DNA from: SAR202 cluster bacterium
GTDB taxonomy: Bacteria; Chloroflexota; Dehalococcoidia; Lucifugimonadales; GCA-2712585
DNA: 64,000 nucleotides
Direction of reading: 5' to 3'
Assembly: GCA_016872285.1 (NCBI GenBank)
Contig: VGZZ01000003.1
Coordinates: forward strand, 1-64,000
Shown here: positions 25,924 to 34,862 of the stretch, piece by piece
How the letters are laid out: the number at the start of each line of letters is the position of its first letter
Position numbering within the stretch: the first letter of the stretch is position 1
Position numbers and translations under genes: made by a program
The notes under the pieces: model-generated
Database searches by the model: none
Told to the model about the DNA's origin: nothing
Seen by the model: the letters and a program-made list of their open reading frames with translations, nothing else

Positions 25924-27408
25924 CTAAACCCCCTTAATCTCCAGCGTCTCCACTTCCGCTTTCGCCAGATCCGCTATCCTTATGGCGTGATTGTTGGTGT
26001 CCGCCACGTATAGCTTGCCGTTGGCTACCGACAGTCCACCGGGTTCGTAGAAGTGGGCGTCCAGGGCCGGACCGTCCTTCAACCCAGGTTTTCCTGAGCC
26101 GAGGAACTTAGTGACGCCTCTGGTGTTGGGAAAGCACTTCTTGATCTTGTGGTTGTACGAATCTGCTACGTAAAGCACCCCATCATGCCAGTGGACGCCC
26201 AGGGGGTGCTGCAACCGCACCTGGTCGCCGATGCCGTCCATGTCCCCAAACTCGAATAAGCCTTTGCCGACAATCGTCGTCACTCGACCGCCGGGCGTCA
26301 GGTCGGCTATGCGGAGCGAGCTAGTCTCGCTGTCGGCGAAGTAGAGGCGTTGGCCGTCGGTAGTAATGCCGCTGGGCTGGGCCAGGGCCGCCGACGCCAG
26401 CGGGCCATCGACGATGTTCTCTCGACCGCTGCCAGCGTAAGGCCCCGCCGTCTTCTTGGCCGGGTTCAGATACCAGAGCTGGTGCGGCCCCGCCATAGCG
26501 ATGTACAGCACACCCTTGTGAAAGACCAAATCCCAGGGCGAGTTCAGCAGCACATCTTTTATAGGGCCGCCGGTATTGCCGAAGGGCGCCTGCTCGCCCT
26601 TGCCTGCCAGAGTCTCAACGTACCCCTCTTTCAAGTCCACGGCGCGGATGGCATGGTTCTCGGTGTCAGCGACATAGAGGGTGTCGTCGTCCAGGGCCAG
26701 GCCCTGTGGGTGGTTGAACGCGGCCACTACCAGGTCACCATCCTCAAGACCGGGCGTCACCCCACCCATAGTCCGCACCACCTCCCCCTCCAGTGTGGTC
26801 TCGACGATGCGGTTGTGATTGGAGTCGGATATGAACAACCTATCACGCGCGGCGTCGGCCAGGACCTTGCCGGGGAAGGACAGAGGTGTAGTCGGCGGCG
26901 GCTCCAGCTTGTAGTCCAGCGGGCGTCTGTCTAGGAGGCCCTGGGCGTCGTACTCCTTCACCATCTCGGACAGCAGATTGTCAAAGGCCTCGTAGGGTAT
27001 CTCGCCCTCGTGCTTCCCCATAACTTTGCCCTGAGGGTCGATGAACATGAGGGTGGGCCAGGCTCGGGCGGTGTAGGCCTGCCATACCTGGAACTGGCTG
27101 TCGTTGATGACGGGATGGCTTATCTCATATCGAAGGATGGCCTGGCGGACGTTCTCGGTCTCCTTCTCAGTCGGGAACTTGGCGGAGTGGACGCCAACGA
27201 CCACCAGATCTCTCTCGTACTTCTTCTCCAGCTTCCGCAACTGCGGAAAGACGTGCATGCAGTTAATTCAACAATATGTCCAGAAATCGAGGATGACGAT
27301 TTTGCCCTTTAGCTCCCGCAGGCTGAGGGGTCGTTCGGTGTTAAGCCAGTCCAGGCCCGGCGGGAAGTCGGGCGCGTTGACGGTGCCCAGGTATTGAGAG
27401 GGTGGCAT
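25924..27408 (-). CDS. Thioredoxin-like/NHL-repeat protein with in-frame UGA, probable selenoprotein (NHLRC2-like)
   Basis: Conventional reading would begin at ATG 27258 and miss the first third of the thioredoxin domain. In the same frame, translation from ATG 27408 (AAGGAGG upstream) gives 46 residues ending [12 protein letters not shown] follows at 27270-27268, then [14 protein letters not shown]. Cysteine-containing homologues such as NHLRC2 have YCCINC here, so the UGA stands exactly where the first residue of the redox CxxC belongs and should encode selenocysteine (codon 47). The 494-residue product has a thioredoxin fold (about 1-150) and then NHL beta-propeller repeats (about 165-490; [62 protein letters not shown]). 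A redox or scaffold role is likely; a sequencing error or pseudogene is the alternative. Confidence 0.8.
27230..27270 (-). promoter_or_regulatory. Candidate bacterial SECIS element following the UGA codon
   Basis: Downstream of the UGA (27270-27268), 27248-27243 and 27238-27233 form a perfect 6-base stem (TTCCGC/GCGGAA), extended by one U-G pair. It is closed by the tetraloop AGUU. The loop contains the adjacent G and U needed by SelB in bacterial SECIS hairpins, and 26 bases separate the UGA from that G, inside the usual range of about 16-37. The stem is short, and part of the self-complementarity could come from coding for FPQLRK. Confidence 0.6.
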
Positions 27409-27543
27409 GGCAGCCTCCTTCAAATCCAAACTCTCACTCTTCCATTCTCCGCCAACGCACCGCCTTAGTCCATAATTCGAGCGCGCCCTTGATTAAACGC
27501 CACCCTAGGGCCATGATTAAGCTAAACGCCCTGTTGAGCTGCT

Positions 27544-28320
27544 ATGCGAATTCGCGTCTTAGGCGCCCACAACCTGGAGACCCGAGAGACCCGCCACACC
27601 TGCTTTCTCGTCGACGGCACAGCAGCCATCGACGCCGGCAGCCTCATGACTGGCCTGCGTCCTGACGAATTCAACTCGCTGCAAGCCATCCTCCTCACCC
27701 ATCGCCACTTCGACCACATCCGCGACCTGCCAACCTTCGGCCTAGCCACCATGGACTCCTGTGCGACCCTGGACATCTACGGGCTGCCTCAAACCCTCGA
27801 AGCTCTATCCACCCACCTTCTTGACGGCCTCCTCTACCCCAACTTCAACCAGCGGCCCTCGCCTGAAAAGCCGCGCTTCAAGCTGCACACCATAACCCCT
27901 AACAAGCCCTTTAGCGCGGGCGGACTGACCGCCCGGCCAGTGACAATGCCCCACGGCGCACCTGCCGTCGGCTTTGTAGTCCGCGACGCGCAGGGCCGCT
28001 GCGCCGCCTTCACCGGTGACACAGGCGGCGGCTTGCTGTCTCTCCTGCACGATGCCTTCAGGCCGTCGCTTCTTTTTGTCGAGATGACCTACCCTAACCA
28101 TATGGAGTCGAAGGCTAAAGAGAATGGCCACTTAACGCCTTCTCTGCTGGTGAGGGATATGGAGGCCGCCCGCCGGCGGGGTGTCGCCATACCCAAGATA
28201 GTCGCGACGCATATAGGCTTTCATTACCAGTCCGATATTGTAAGTGAACTAGATAAGGCGACTCGCGAATCCGGTACTGAAATCATCGCCGCGTCAGCGG
28301 ATATGGAGTTCGATATCTAA
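27544..28320 (+). CDS. MBL-fold metallohydrolase, cyclic-nucleotide phosphodiesterase/RNase Z-like
   Basis: A 258-residue metallo-beta-lactamase-fold hydrolase. The metal motif is THRHFDHIRD (about residues 56-65, HxHxDH-like with R in place of the usual x), followed by MPHGAPAVGFVVRDAQGRCAAFTGDTGGG, where His and Asp complete the site, and a terminal ATHIG histidine near residue 221. The layout resembles class II 3',5'-cyclic nucleotide phosphodiesterases (LVDGTAAIDAGSLMTGL; VEMTYPN). Substrate not assignable. It is divergent from the selenoprotein candidate, with a 135-base gap. Confidence 0.85.
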   Translation: MRIRVLGAHNLETRETRHTCFLVDGTAAIDAGSLMTGLRPDEFNSLQAILLTHRHFDHIRDLPTFGLATMDSCATLDIYGLPQTLEALSTHLLDGLLYPNFNQRPSPEKPRFKLHTITPNKPFSAGGLTARPVTMPHGAPAVGFVVRDAQGRCAAFTGDTGGGLLSLLHDAFRPSLLFVEMTYPNHMESKAKENGHLTPSLLVRDMEAARRRGVAIPKIVATHIGFHYQSDIVSELDKATRESGTEIIAASADMEFDI

Positions 28321-28418
28321 GCGTACGGGAGCGCGCTGAACGCCGTCGAGTATACTGACGGCACCTCCCGCAGCCAGAAAATGAAATGAGACCCCTTGCA
28401 GGTCCTGAAAGGAGCCTT

Positions 28419-29543
28419 ATGACAGCTCAGTCCGCCTTTATATATGATGATGCCTTCAGCCACCACGTGCTGCGGCAAGACCACCCCATGCGGCCCATCC
28501 GCCTCCGCTACACCTACGAACTGCTGGACTCCTACGGCGCCTTCAAGGACTCAGGGCAGTTGGTCAAGCCTCGCCCCGCCACGGAAGAAGAGGTATCGGC
28601 GTTTCACACGTCGGACTATATTCAGGCTGTGCGAATGCTCTCCAGCGGCATGTACCTGCCCAGTTCCGCTCAGTATGGCTTCAGCGCCATGGGCGACAAC
28701 CCAGTCTTTCCAGGCATGTTCGAGGCGTCGCTTCTGAGCACAGGGGGCACTATGGTGGCGGCGGAGATGGTGGCCCAGGGCAAAGTTAAGGCGGCCTTCA
28801 ACATCTCCGGCGGCTTGCATCACGCCATGGCGGACCGGGCCTCGGGCTTCTGCGTCTTCAACGACCCCGTGGTGGCGATTAAATATTTGATGAAGCAAGG
28901 GATGAAGGTGGCTTACGTCGACATCGACGCTCACCACGGCGACGGCGTCCAGGCCGCCTTTTATGACACCGACCAAGTGTTGACTATCTCAACCCACGAG
29001 TCCGGGCGGTTCCTTTTCCCCGGAACAGGCTTTGTTGACGAAGCTGGGACCGGCAAGGGCCGAGGCTATTCGGTCAACGTCCCTCTATTCCCTTACACCG
29101 GCGACGACGCCTACCTGTGGGCCTTTCGCGAGACCGTGGTCCCGCTTATCAAAGCCTTCAAGCCTGACATCCTGTTCACCCAGCTTGGCATAGATACCCA
29201 CGCGCGAGACCCCATCACCCATCTCCAACTAACGTCCCGCGCCTTTACCGAGGCTGTGCAGGAGTTTGCCTCGCTGGGCCTGCCGTGGATTGCCACCGGC
29301 GGTGGCGGCTATGACGTCATGGCGGTGGCGAGGTGCTGGGCCCTGGCCTACGGAATCATGGCAGGCCGGGAGTGGTCGCAGGATATCCCAGAGGCTTATA
29401 CATCGCGCTATGGAATCACCAATCTGAGGGACCCGGACGTAAACCCGCCGGCCAAGGAACTCCACGACCAGATTGAAAGCCATGCTCAGGTTACGGTCGA
29501 AGAGATAAAGAAGCTTTTCTTTCCCATCCACAAGGTGGACTAA
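28419..29543 (+). CDS. Histone deacetylase family protein, acetoin utilisation AcuC-like
   Basis: A 374-residue zinc-dependent deacetylase of the arginase/deacetylase fold. Diagnostic elements are the SGGLHHAMADRASGFCVFNDPVVAIKYL block (catalytic His-His pair), AYVDIDAHHGDGVQAAFYD (zinc-binding Asp and His), GYSVNVPLFPYTGDDAYLWAF, and ATGGGGYDVMAVAR (zinc-site Asp and active-site loop). It is closest in style to AcuC, which deacetylates acetyl-CoA synthetase in Bacillus. ATG 28419 has GGAG upstream; the frame to 28386 is longer but unsupported. An intrinsic terminator follows. Confidence 0.92.
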   Translation: MTAQSAFIYDDAFSHHVLRQDHPMRPIRLRYTYELLDSYGAFKDSGQLVKPRPATEEEVSAFHTSDYIQAVRMLSSGMYLPSSAQYGFSAMGDNPVFPGMFEASLLSTGGTMVAAEMVAQGKVKAAFNISGGLHHAMADRASGFCVFNDPVVAIKYLMKQGMKVAYVDIDAHHGDGVQAAFYDTDQVLTISTHESGRFLFPGTGFVDEAGTGKGRGYSVNVPLFPYTGDDAYLWAFRETVVPLIKAFKPDILFTQLGIDTHARDPITHLQLTSRAFTEAVQEFASLGLPWIATGGGGYDVMAVARCWALAYGIMAGREWSQDIPEAYTSRYGITNLRDPDVNPPAKELHDQIESHAQVTVEEIKKLFFPIHKVD

Positions 29544-29547
29544 GTAG

Positions 29548-29575
29548 AAAGACCCCCGAATCGTCGGGGGTCTTT
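29548..29575. terminator. Bidirectional rho-independent terminator
   Basis: A 12-base perfect stem, AAAGACCCCCGA with TCGGGGGTCTTT, and a 4-base loop. The U-rich side is good on the plus strand (TCTTTCC) and the A-rich 5' side serves the minus strand. It separates the acuC-like gene from the convergent end of the dnaK unit. Confidence 0.85.
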
Positions 29576-29596
29576 CCGTGTTACGTGCGTTCCAGT

Positions 29597-29890
29597 TTAC
29601 GATTTGACCGCTTTGTCCGCAACCTTCAGTATCGCCTTCGCGTCCTCGCCGACTCCCTGCTCCACACAGTCCAGGTATGTAGAGTAGATGGCCTTGTCCA
29701 AAGCCTTCAGGATGCGGCCGTCCGAGTGTTGAACCTGCCGCACCTCAGCCTTGCGATGGGTGTAGTAGTGCAACCTTTCCAGAAAATGGTCCTGGAGCTT
29801 GGTAAGCTGTTGTACCGCGTCCGTCACCACCTGGCTGTTTTCAGTTTGCGCCGTATCAGGCTGATTGGGCGCTTTAGATATCTGTGCCAT
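29597..29890 (-). CDS. Hypothetical protein downstream of dnaK
   Basis: A 97-residue soluble, mostly helical protein (VTDAVQQLTKLQDHFLERLHYYTHRKAEVRQVQ, KALDKAIYSTYLDCVEQGVGEDAKAILKVADKAVKS). No domain is recognised. It is preferred from ATG 29890, preceded by AGGGAGGT; the frame extends to 29935. It ends the hspR-grpE-dnaK strand about 95 bases after dnaK, and may be a small partner of the heat-shock unit; no evidence beyond position. Confidence 0.65.
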   Translation of the reverse strand: MAQISKAPNQPDTAQTENSQVVTDAVQQLTKLQDHFLERLHYYTHRKAEVRQVQHSDGRILKALDKAIYSTYLDCVEQGVGEDAKAILKVADKAVKS

Positions 29891-29984
29891 CTCTCTACCT
29901 CCCTTCTGATTGACCGCAGCGAGGCCGAGATTCAACCAGTGCGTTGGGTTATATATCTATTATTACGCACCAGACCCCATTTTG

Positions 29985-31904
29985 TCAGCTAACCTCGCGG
30001 AATTCGCCTTCAACGGTGCCTTCATCCTTGCGGTCGCCCTGGCCGCCGGGCGCCTGGCCGGTGGGGCCGTTGGTTGGGCCCGCTCCCGGCGCGCCGGTCT
30101 GGGCATACACGTGCTGGCCCAGCTTCTGCACCGACGCATTAAGCTCCGTCATGGCGCTCTGCATTCCCGCTACGTTGTTGGACTGCACAGCGTTGCGAAG
30201 GGCTGAGAGCTTACCCTCTACTTCCTGCTTCAAGTCTTCAGGAATCTTGTCGGCATGCTCACGCAGCATCTTCTCGGTGCTGTAGACCAAAGTGTCGGAC
30301 TGGTTGCGGACTTCCACTTCCGCCTTCTTGCGCTGGTCCTCCTCGGCGTGCTGCTGGGCCTGCTGCACCATGTTCTCTACCTGGTCCTTGGAGAGGCCGG
30401 AACTGGGCTGAATAACAATCTTCTGCTCCTTGCCCGTGCCCTTGTCCTTGGCCGACACGCTCAAGATGCCGTTGGCGTCGATGTCGAATGTGACGACCAC
30501 CTGGGGCACACCGCGGGGCGCGGGGAGGATGCCATCGAGGATAAACCGGCCTATCGACTTGTTATCCTTGGCCATGGGCCGCTCTCCCTGAACGACGTGA
30601 ATCTCCACGCTGGTCTGCCCGTCGGCGGCGGTGGTGAAGGTCTCGCTTTTGGAGGTGGGGATGGTGGTGTTACGAGGAATAAGGGGCGTCGCGACTCCGC
30701 CCAGGGTCTCGAGGCCCAAGGTGAGGGGCGTCACGTCCAGCAGCAGCAGATCGCGAACGTTGCCCTGAAGAACGCCGGCCTGTATAGCCGCGCCGACGCC
30801 TACGGCCTCGTCCGGGTTGACGCTGCGGTTGGGCTCTTTCCCGAAGATGCCCTTGACCTTCTCCTGCACCAGCGGCATACGGGTCATGCCGCCCACTAAA
30901 ATGACTTCATCAATCTTATCGGCGGTGACCTCGGCGTCGGTTATGGCCTGCCGGCAAGGGCCTTCGGTCTTATCGACCAGGTCCTGCACCATCTGCTGCA
31001 ACTGCGCGCGTGTCAGGGTCTTGAGCAGATGCTTGGGGCCGCTGGCGTCGGCGGTGATAAAGGGGAGGTTTATCTCCGTCTGCATCACGCTGGACAGCTC
31101 GATTTTTGCCTTCTCCGCGGACTCCCGCAGGCGCTGCAGTGCCATCCGGTCCTGCCCCAGGTCTATGCCTGAGTCCTTCTTGAACTCGGCCACCAGCCAT
31201 TCCAGGATCCTCTGGTCAAAGTCGTCGCCGCCCAGGAAGGTATCGCCATTGGTGGACTTCACCTCGAAAACGCCGTCGCCGAGCTGTAGGATGCTGATAT
31301 CGAAGGTGCCGCCGCCCAAGTCGAAGACCGCAATAGTCCTCTCCTTGGGGCCTTTGTCCATGCCGTAGGCCAGGGCCGCTGCGGTGGGCTCGTTTATGAT
31401 GCGCAGCACCTCCAGGCCCGCTATCTGGCCGGCGTCCTTGGTGGCCTGCCTCTGCGAGTCGTTGAAATAGGCAGGGACGGTGATGACGGCCTGGGTAATC
31501 TTCTCGCCTAGCTTGGCCTCCGAGTCCTGCTTGATCTTCTGCAGGATCATGGCGGAGATCTGGGGCGGCGCGTAGTTCTTGCCAGCCATGGTCACATGAG
31601 CGTCGCCGTTAGACGCCTTGACGACCTTGTAAGGCAAAACCCTTATGGCTTTCTGGGTCTCGGCGTCGTCAAACTTGCGGCCCATGAGACGCTTAATCGA
31701 AAAGATGGTGTTCTCAGGGTTGGTTACGGCCTGACGCTTGGCCGCCTGCCCCACGTATCGTTCGTTGTTGCGAGGGTTCACCGCCACTACCGACGGCGTC
31801 AGGCGGGACCCCTCCGCGTTTTCGACGACGACCGGCTCGCTGCCTTCTATCACCGCGGCCACCGAGTTAGTAGTGCCTAGGTCAATTCCAAGTATTTTAG
31901 CCAT
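29985..31904 (-). CDS. dnaK: Molecular chaperone DnaK (Hsp70)
   Basis: ATP-dependent chaperone, 639 residues. Full Hsp70 signatures are present: [16 protein letters not shown] (residues 5-20), [14 protein letters not shown] (phosphate 2), [17 protein letters not shown] (adenosine), the interdomain [19 protein letters not shown], and a substrate-binding domain starting [11 protein letters not shown]. The tail ends in a Gly/Pro-rich linker. It follows grpE by 2 bases in hspR-grpE-dnaK. No dnaJ is nearby. Confidence 0.98.
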   Translation of the reverse strand: MAKILGIDLGTTNSVAAVIEGSEPVVVENAEGSRLTPSVVAVNPRNNERYVGQAAKRQAVTNPENTIFSIKRLMGRKFDDAETQKAIRVLPYKVVKASNGDAHVTMAGKNYAPPQISAMILQKIKQDSEAKLGEKITQAVITVPAYFNDSQRQATKDAGQIAGLEVLRIINEPTAAALAYGMDKGPKERTIAVFDLGGGTFDISILQLGDGVFEVKSTNGDTFLGGDDFDQRILEWLVAEFKKDSGIDLGQDRMALQRLRESAEKAKIELSSVMQTEINLPFITADASGPKHLLKTLTRAQLQQMVQDLVDKTEGPCRQAITDAEVTADKIDEVILVGGMTRMPLVQEKVKGIFGKEPNRSVNPDEAVGVGAAIQAGVLQGNVRDLLLLDVTPLTLGLETLGGVATPLIPRNTTIPTSKSETFTTAADGQTSVEIHVVQGERPMAKDNKSIGRFILDGILPAPRGVPQVVVTFDIDANGILSVSAKDKGTGKEQKIVIQPSSGLSKDQVENMVQQAQQHAEEDQRKKAEVEVRNQSDTLVYSTEKMLREHADKIPEDLKQEVEGKLSALRNAVQSNNVAGMQSAMTELNASVQKLGQHVYAQTGAPGAGPTNGPTGQAPGGQGDRKDEGTVEGEFREVS

Positions 31905-31906
31905 CT

Positions 31907-32479
31907 CTACTTCTCCTTATTTTCAGAAGAGACCTGATTTTCTCTCGAGGTCTCCGTGTTTGGCGTCCTGCTCTGCGCGACAATTACCTGGGCCGGCCTA
32001 AGCACTTTTCCACGAAGCTTATAGCCATCCCTCACTACCATTAATACATTCCCATCCTCATGGTCCGGGCTTTCCTGCTGGGCCAGGGCCTCATGCTCGA
32101 AGGGGTCAAAGGGCTTGCTCTGGGCATCCATGCGCGTGACGCCCTCCGATTCCAGCAGGCCCTGGAGCTTTCGATATATCAGCGAGAAGCCTTCCTGCCA
32201 TGGCTCCGGAGCTTCCTTCTTCGGCGCTTTGTCCAGAGCGAGGCTAAGGTCATCTAAAACCGGAAGGAACTTCTTCAACAAACGGCCGTTGGCCTGAAGA
32301 GTCTGCTCGTCCCGCTCCTCGTCTGCGCGTTTACGATAGTTGATGAAGTCCGCCTGAACGCGCTGCAACGCCGACTTGAACTGGTCCCGCTCCCGCAGGG
32401 CCTCCTCCAACTCGGCCAGCACGTCGCGAGGCTGTCCTTCTTGCTGCGACTCTTGTGATTTGTTCGATTCGGTATCCAT
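31907..32479 (-). CDS. grpE: Nucleotide exchange factor GrpE
   Basis: Nucleotide exchange factor for DnaK, 190 residues. Long N-terminal coiled coil ([36 protein letters not shown]) followed by a beta domain with [44 protein letters not shown]. Position between hspR and dnaK agrees. The ATG at 32479 has AAAGG at six bases and is preferred over TTG 32485. Confidence 0.96.
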   Translation of the reverse strand: MDTESNKSQESQQEGQPRDVLAELEEALRERDQFKSALQRVQADFINYRKRADEERDEQTLQANGRLLKKFLPVLDDLSLALDKAPKKEAPEPWQEGFSLIYRKLQGLLESEGVTRMDAQSKPFDPFEHEALAQQESPDHEDGNVLMVVRDGYKLRGKVLRPAQVIVAQSRTPNTETSRENQVSSENKEK

Positions 32480-32498
32480 AAGCAACCTTTGTAATTGA

Positions 32499-32987
32499 TT
32501 AGTCTTGCACCGGCAGGTTCAGCCGCTGGAAAAGCTGCCGCATCTCCTGGCGGAAGACCTCCTGTATGGTCTGCATCTGGGCTTCCATTCTGAGGCGGCG
32601 CTGCATGTCCATAAGCTGGTTTACGAGCTTCAGGGTGAAGACCACGCCGGCCAGATTCATGCCCAACTCCTCTTCCAGGTAGCGAATAAGCCTCAGCTTT
32701 TCGATGTCTTCCTGGGAGTATAGGCGGAGCATCCCTACAGTCCTGGATGGGCGTATAAGGCCCAGGCGCTCATACTTCCGCAGGGTCTGGGGATGCATAT
32801 CCAGTATCCGGGCTGCTACACTTATAATATAGACGCCCTGGACCTGCTCCTCATGCGACTCGAGGGTGGCAGAACCGGGAAGGGTGGACGACTCGACATC
32901 GTTATCGACAGGCAGGCCGTTGGGGCTTTGCCAGTTAGGGACCTTAAAAGTCCTCCCCTGTCCCTGACTCTTGTCCTGTTGAAGCAA
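32499..32987 (-). CDS. hspR: Heat shock regulator HspR, MerR family
   Basis: MerR-type winged helix repressor of heat-shock genes. The DNA-binding domain is [49 protein letters not shown] (about residues 52-100), with the HspR-specific [12 protein letters not shown]-terminal helix ([21 protein letters not shown]) mediates dimerisation. TTG 32987 is supported by GGAG upstream. Unlike actinobacteria, where hspR is last, it is the first gene of the unit here, and a HAIR-type operator lies 36 bases upstream, so the operon should be autoregulated through DnaK-assisted repression. Confidence 0.93.
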   Translation of the reverse strand: MLQQDKSQGQGRTFKVPNWQSPNGLPVDNDVESSTLPGSATLESHEEQVQGVYIISVAARILDMHPQTLRKYERLGLIRPSRTVGMLRLYSQEDIEKLRLIRYLEEELGMNLAGVVFTLKLVNQLMDMQRRLRMEAQMQTIQEVFRQEMRQLFQRLNLPVQD

Positions 32988-33018
32988 CCTTAGCTCCAGC
33001 GACTCTTAGTATGTAAAT

Positions 33019-33047
33019 ATCCTACAACTTGACATGAATTGTGTCAA
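33019..33047 (-). promoter_or_regulatory. Promoter of the hspR-grpE-dnaK operon
   Basis: Minus-strand TTGACA (33047-33042) and TAGGAT (33024-33019) separated by 17 bases. The -35 element is inside one arm of the HAIR-type repeat. Confidence 0.75.
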
Positions 33048-33052
33048 GTTGT
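33024..33052. promoter_or_regulatory. HAIR-type HspR operator with two overlapping divergent promoters
   Basis: Perfect 11-base inverted repeat ACAACTTGACA (33024-33034) and TGTCAAGTTGT (33042-33052) with a 7-base spacer. The core CTTGA-N11-TCAAG spacing matches the published HAIR consensus CTTGAGT-N7-ACTCAAG. Because TTGACA lies in each arm, the operator contains the -35 element of both the hspR promoter (minus) and the zinc-ribbon gene promoter (plus), so one HspR complex should block both. Confidence 0.85.
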
Positions 33053-33057
33053 ATAAT
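33029..33057 (+). promoter_or_regulatory. Promoter of the divergent zinc-ribbon gene
   Basis: TTGACA (33029-33034) and TATAAT (33052-33057), both perfect consensus, 17 bases apart. The -35 is inside the HAIR arm. Transcription would start near 33064, which rules out the earlier ATG at 33041 as the start of the following gene. Confidence 0.8.
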
Positions 33058-33118
33058 CGCTCATCGATTCAATCAGCTTGCTGATATGCTAAACAGCAAA
33101 GGAGAAGGGTTAGTTGTC

Positions 33119-33292
33119 ATGGTCCAGTTCAAGGGTTGCCCCCGCTGCCACGGGGACTTGCATCTAAAGCGTGATATGGAGGGTCTCTACCTGAGCTGCC
33201 TCCAGTGCGGTTTCACTAAGGACTTGCCTAAGGCGCCCGCTCGAAAGCCGGAGCGCGAGCCGGAAATAGCCGGCAGCAAGGCTGAAAAGTAG
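33119..33292 (+). CDS. Small zinc-ribbon protein, probable HspR regulon member
   Basis: A 57-residue protein with a Cys4 zinc ribbon (CPRCHGDLHLKRDMEGLYLSCLQCGF, with cysteines in two CxxC pairs) and a basic tail. The start ATG 33119 is chosen because the predicted transcript begins near 33064; AAAGGAGAAGG lies upstream. Transcribed from a promoter that overlaps the HspR operator, suggesting a heat-shock function. Function unknown. Confidence 0.75.
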   Translation: MVQFKGCPRCHGDLHLKRDMEGLYLSCLQCGFTKDLPKAPARKPEREPEIAGSKAEK

Positions 33293-33338
33293 TACCTGCC
33301 TCTGTCACGATTAGCAGGATTCTAGAAGCGGCGAATTT

Positions 33339-33367
33339 AAGAGGCCCCCGATAGGGGGCCTCTTTTT
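33339..33367 (+). terminator. Rho-independent terminator
   Basis: An 11-base perfect stem (AAGAGGCCCCC, loop GATA, GGGGGCCTCTT) followed by TTT. It ends the zinc-ribbon transcript; the U-tract overlaps the stop codon of the convergent scoB-like gene at 33366. Confidence 0.85.
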
Positions 33368-34031
33368 ATACTTCGATCATCTTGAGCTTGGGCGAAATTG
33401 TGAGCTTGGCCTCGGTCATTTCCTGCACCTCTTCTGGCTCGTAGCCGGGGGCTATCTCTCTCATGAGGAAGCCTCTATCGGTAACTTCGAAGAAGCCCAG
33501 GTCTGTCACCACGAGCTTCACCACGCCCACGGCGGTCACCGGCAGTGTGCAGCGCTTCCTCAGCCTCGGCTCACCCTCCTTGGTGGTGTGCTGCAAGGCC
33601 ATAAAGACACGTTTGGCGCCGACGGCCAGATCCATAGCGCCGCCAATGCCGCCGCCTTTGCGGCCCATGGTCTTCCAGTTGGCGAAGTCGCCGTTTTCCG
33701 CCACCTCGTAGGAACCCATGACGGTGGCGTCCAGCCGCCCGCTGCGAATGAGGCCGAAACTGTCGGCGTGGTGGACTATGGCCGCGCCGGGGATGAGGCT
33801 GACGTACTGGCCTCCGGCGTTGACGATGTAGAGGTCTTCCTGGCCCTTGGGGTATATGCCGCCGTAGCCGATAAGGCCGTTCTCCGACTGGTATATGATG
33901 GTCTTTTTGGGGTCTTTATAGTTGGAGCAGAGGGTTGGTATGCCGATGCCCAGGTTTACTATCCAGCCGTCCTGGAACTCTTTGGCGATACGGTCCGCCA
34001 TCTGCTGCCGGCTTAGAGGCTTCTTTTCCAC
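33366..34031 (-). CDS. 3-oxoacid CoA-transferase subunit B family protein
   Basis: Subunit B of a two-subunit family I CoA-transferase, 221 residues. The catalytic glutamate motif is in QSENGLIGYGG. Other family patterns: NLGIGIPTLCSNY near residue 28, GAAIVHHADSFGLIRSGRLDATVMGSYEVAENGDFANW, and GGIGGAMDLAVGAKRVFMALQHTTKEGEPRL. Starts at GTG 34031 with GAGG upstream. Pairs with the subunit A gene upstream. Substrate (succinyl-CoA:3-oxoacid or another acyl) cannot be fixed from sequence. Confidence 0.92.
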   Translation of the reverse strand: MEKKPLSRQQMADRIAKEFQDGWIVNLGIGIPTLCSNYKDPKKTIIYQSENGLIGYGGIYPKGQEDLYIVNAGGQYVSLIPGAAIVHHADSFGLIRSGRLDATVMGSYEVAENGDFANWKTMGRKGGGIGGAMDLAVGAKRVFMALQHTTKEGEPRLRKRCTLPVTAVGVVKLVVTDLGFFEVTDRGFLMREIAPGYEPEEVQEMTEAKLTISPKLKMIEV

Positions 34032-34053
34032 GTTCTAGTCCTCGCGATTAAGT

Positions 34054-34779
34054 CTAGCGCTGCACAACCCGGTCCCATATGCCTTCCGGCGCCGGTGGAA
34101 TCTTTACGATTCGATGCACAAAGATACCCGGCGTATGCACCTGGTCGGGGTCGATGGAGCCCAACGGCCCCGGGTCCTGCTCTACCTCGACGATGGTGGT
34201 CTTGGCCGCCATGGCCATAATGGGGTTGAAGTTGCGTTGGGACAGCTTGTACTGGAGGTTGCCAAAGGTGTCGCACTTGTAGGCGCGGATAAAGGCGTAG
34301 TCGGCGGGCAGGGCGTGTTCAAGGATGTACTCCTTGCCGTTGAAGGCGCGGCGCTCTTTGCCCTCCGCCATCTCGGTGCCGACGCCGGTGCGGACGTAGA
34401 AAGCGGGAATGCCCGCCGCCGCCGCGCGAATCCGCTCCGCCAGCGTGCCCTGGGGCATAAGCTCCCCTTCTATAAGCCCTTGCTGATGCAGCTTCTCGAA
34501 GGCCGTGGCCTGAGATGGATGGGGCGCGGCAGTGAAGCAGCAGTGGATTTTTTTGACCAGCCCCGCTTCCACTAGTTTGCCCAGGTCCATCTGCCCGTCG
34601 AAGGGACCGGCGCCCGGATGGTTGGAGATGGCGACCAGATTCTTAGCTTTCTTGCGAATCAACGCGGCGATGAGGTTGCGGGGCGTTCCCGGACCGGCAA
34701 AGCCAGGTATGTAGATGCTGGCGCCGTCAGGGATGTCCGCCACCGCCTCGTCAAAGCTCTTCAAGACCTTATTCTTCAT
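34054..34779 (-). CDS. 3-oxoacid CoA-transferase subunit A family protein
   Basis: Subunit A of the same CoA-transferase, 241 residues. Patterns: VLKSFDEAVADIPDGASIYIPGFAGPGTPRNLIAAL, GLVKKIHCCFTAAPHPSQATAFEKLHQQGLIEGELMPQGTLAERIRAAAAGIPAFYVRTGVGTE, ALPADYAFIRAYKCDTFGNLQYKLSQRNFNPIMAMAAKTTIVEVEQ. 22 bases ahead of subunit B. Typical role: transfer of CoA between succinate and acetoacetate or similar acids in fatty-acid or ketone catabolism. Confidence 0.92.
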   Translation of the reverse strand: MKNKVLKSFDEAVADIPDGASIYIPGFAGPGTPRNLIAALIRKKAKNLVAISNHPGAGPFDGQMDLGKLVEAGLVKKIHCCFTAAPHPSQATAFEKLHQQGLIEGELMPQGTLAERIRAAAAGIPAFYVRTGVGTEMAEGKERRAFNGKEYILEHALPADYAFIRAYKCDTFGNLQYKLSQRNFNPIMAMAAKTTIVEVEQDPGPLGSIDPDQVHTPGIFVHRIVKIPPAPEGIWDRVVQR

Positions 34780-34862
34780 GAGGCGAGGTTTCTCCTGGGA
34801 CGGTTTTCGTACTAGATATTAGCGCCTGCGGGAAGGGCTGCCAAGCGTAAGGTTACGGATGG

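Noticed and set aside
25924-27258. Frameshift or pseudogene reading of the thioredoxin/NHL gene
   Set aside because: Frame is continuous on both sides of a single TGA placed at the exact catalytic column, with intact ribosome-binding site and full-length propeller. Decay would not choose that codon. Sequencing error remains the main alternative.
33041-33118. Upstream start of the zinc-ribbon protein
   Set aside because: ATG 33041 lies inside the operator and ahead of the predicted transcription start near 33064.
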